Assembly: GCA_002451175.1 (NCBI GenBank)
Contig: DKBI01000222.1
Coordinates: 2,319-8,038 of the forward strand
Reading direction: 5' to 3'
Length of the DNA stretch: 5,720 nucleotides
Source: Betaproteobacteria bacterium UBA6904
GTDB taxonomy: Bacteria; Pseudomonadota; Gammaproteobacteria; Burkholderiales; SG8-39
The position numbers and the translations under genes are program-made. This document shows, one piece after another, positions 5,122-5,720 of the stretch. A model generated the notes under the pieces. The model was not told where the DNA came from, did not search any database, and worked only from the letters and a program-made list of their open reading frames with translations. Each line of letters opens with the position of its first letter. The stretch's first letter is position 1.

Positions 5122-5668
5122 ACGGCGGCTCCTTGCCCGGCGGGACGTTTTCCTCCGCCATGGCGAGGAGCATCGCCACCGTCACGTAGGTCCCGGCCAC
5201 TGCGGTCAGATCCACGATCTGCTGTTCGCTGAGCAGGGCCTTCGCGCGCGCAAAGGTGGCGTCGGCGACGCGATGCGTCGTCGAGAGCTCCATCACGAAG
5301 TCGTACACCAGCGCCTCGTCCGGCTGCATCGTCGCCGGCCGGCGGTTCGCCTTCAGCTCGGCGATGACCTCGGCGGACAGCCCCGCCTTGAGCGCGAGCG
5401 GCGCGTGCGCGAACCACTCCACCTGCGAGCGCCAAAGGCGTCCGGTGATCAGGATCGCGAACTCGTTCAGCCGCAGCGGCAGCGACGTGTTCCAGCGCAG
5501 GTAATAGAGCAGGTCGAACAGCCGCTGGCCGAACACCGGACTGCGCAGCAGTGGGTTGTACGGCCCGCGCAGGCCGATGCTCGAGACCTTCATGATCTGC
5601 TCGCCGAGCGGCCGCTGCTCAGGGTTCAGGTCCCCGAGCTCGAGCTGCGGAAAACGGGGCGTCTTCAC
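5102..5668 (-). CDS. Carboxymuconolactone decarboxylase family protein, cysteine-free
   Basis: This 188-residue all-helical protein is of the carboxymuconolactone decarboxylase (CMD/AhpD-like) superfamily. The core is at about residues 67-98: LNEFAILITGRLWRSQVEWFAHAPLALKAGLS carries the family pattern of a Glu in the first helix (Glu69), then ExxxH-like Glu84/Trp85/His88, then the AGLS turn. The AhpD CxxC redox pair is absent and the protein has no cysteine at all, so a thiol peroxidase role is unlikely; a decarboxylase-like or unknown role is more plausible. The GTG at 5668-5666 was chosen because a purine-rich GGGAGAGG lies about four bases upstream; the frame stays open to the window edge, so a longer form is not excluded. 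Its stop codon directly abuts the receptor stop on the other strand. Similar proteins often sit near hydroxylase and FAH genes, but the substrate here is unknown. Confidence 0.85.
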   Translation of the reverse strand: MKTPRFPQLELGDLNPEQRPLGEQIMKVSSIGLRGPYNPLLRSPVFGQRLFDLLYYLRWNTSLPLRLNEFAILITGRLWRSQVEWFAHAPLALKAGLSAEVIAELKANRRPATMQPDEALVYDFVMELSTTHRVADATFARAKALLSEQQIVDLTAVAGTYVTVAMLLAMAEENVPPGKEPPFRDADP

Positions 5669-5720
5669 GGAGCCTCTCCCTTGCGGTCGCTCGCGAGCGC
5701 GGCGTCCGGCTGCGGCGCGA
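5665..5720 (-). CDS. Possible C-terminal tail of an upstream minus-strand gene (partial)
   Basis: On the minus strand, one frame is open from the right edge for 17 codons (reading APQPDAALASDRKGEAP) and ends in TGA at 5667-5665, overlapping the GTG start of the CMD-like gene as GTGA. This is the pattern of a translationally coupled gene pair, and the residues look like a plausible hydrophilic tail. The stretch is too short to identify a family, and a non-coding leader is an equally valid reading. Confidence 0.35.
   Translation of the reverse strand, partial: APQPDAALASDRKGEAP

Overview
The window is gene-dense, GC-rich and reads like an accessory catabolic locus of a Gram-negative proteobacterium. 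A Bug-family (tripartite tricarboxylate type) periplasmic binding protein, high GC third positions and an acyl-CoA/FAH/flavin reductase gene mix suggest a betaproteobacterium (Burkholderiales-like). This taxonomic call is inference; no rRNA or marker gene is present.

Layout, left to right: (i) 3-341 (+), the C-terminal 112 residues of an acyl-CoA dehydrogenase whose start lies outside the window. (ii) 357-1001 (-), a flavin reductase-like FMN-binding protein, convergent with (i) across a 15-base gap. (iii) From about 1038 to 5101 (+), a compact four-gene run: a large catalytic subunit of a coenzyme B12-dependent acyl-CoA mutase, its separate small B12-binding subunit (4-base gap), a fumarylacetoacetate hydrolase (FAH) family enzyme (ATGA overlap) and a secreted Bug-type solute receptor (20-base gap). 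(iv) 5102-5668 (-), a carboxymuconolactone decarboxylase-like protein whose stop codon abuts the receptor's stop. (v) At the right edge on the minus strand, a possible tail of another gene overlapping the start of (iv). No stretch over 300 bases lacks a gene, and I saw no RNA gene, insertion sequence, CRISPR array or long repeat.

How the genes may work together (inference): the receptor would capture an organic acid in the periplasm. The mutase pair would rearrange the carbon skeleton of its CoA thioester by radical chemistry. The FAH enzyme would cleave, isomerise or decarboxylate a 2-oxo or beta-dicarbonyl intermediate, and the flanking acyl-CoA dehydrogenase would act in the same acyl-CoA degradation. 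The most notable point is the mutase. Its small subunit has the full set of B12-binding residues. Its large subunit keeps the Tyr/Arg pair that binds the free carboxylate in methylmalonyl-CoA mutase, but it has lost several CoA-contacting and radical-gating residues. It therefore looks like a divergent acyl-CoA mutase with an unassigned substrate. The family comparisons were made by eye from remembered reference sequences.
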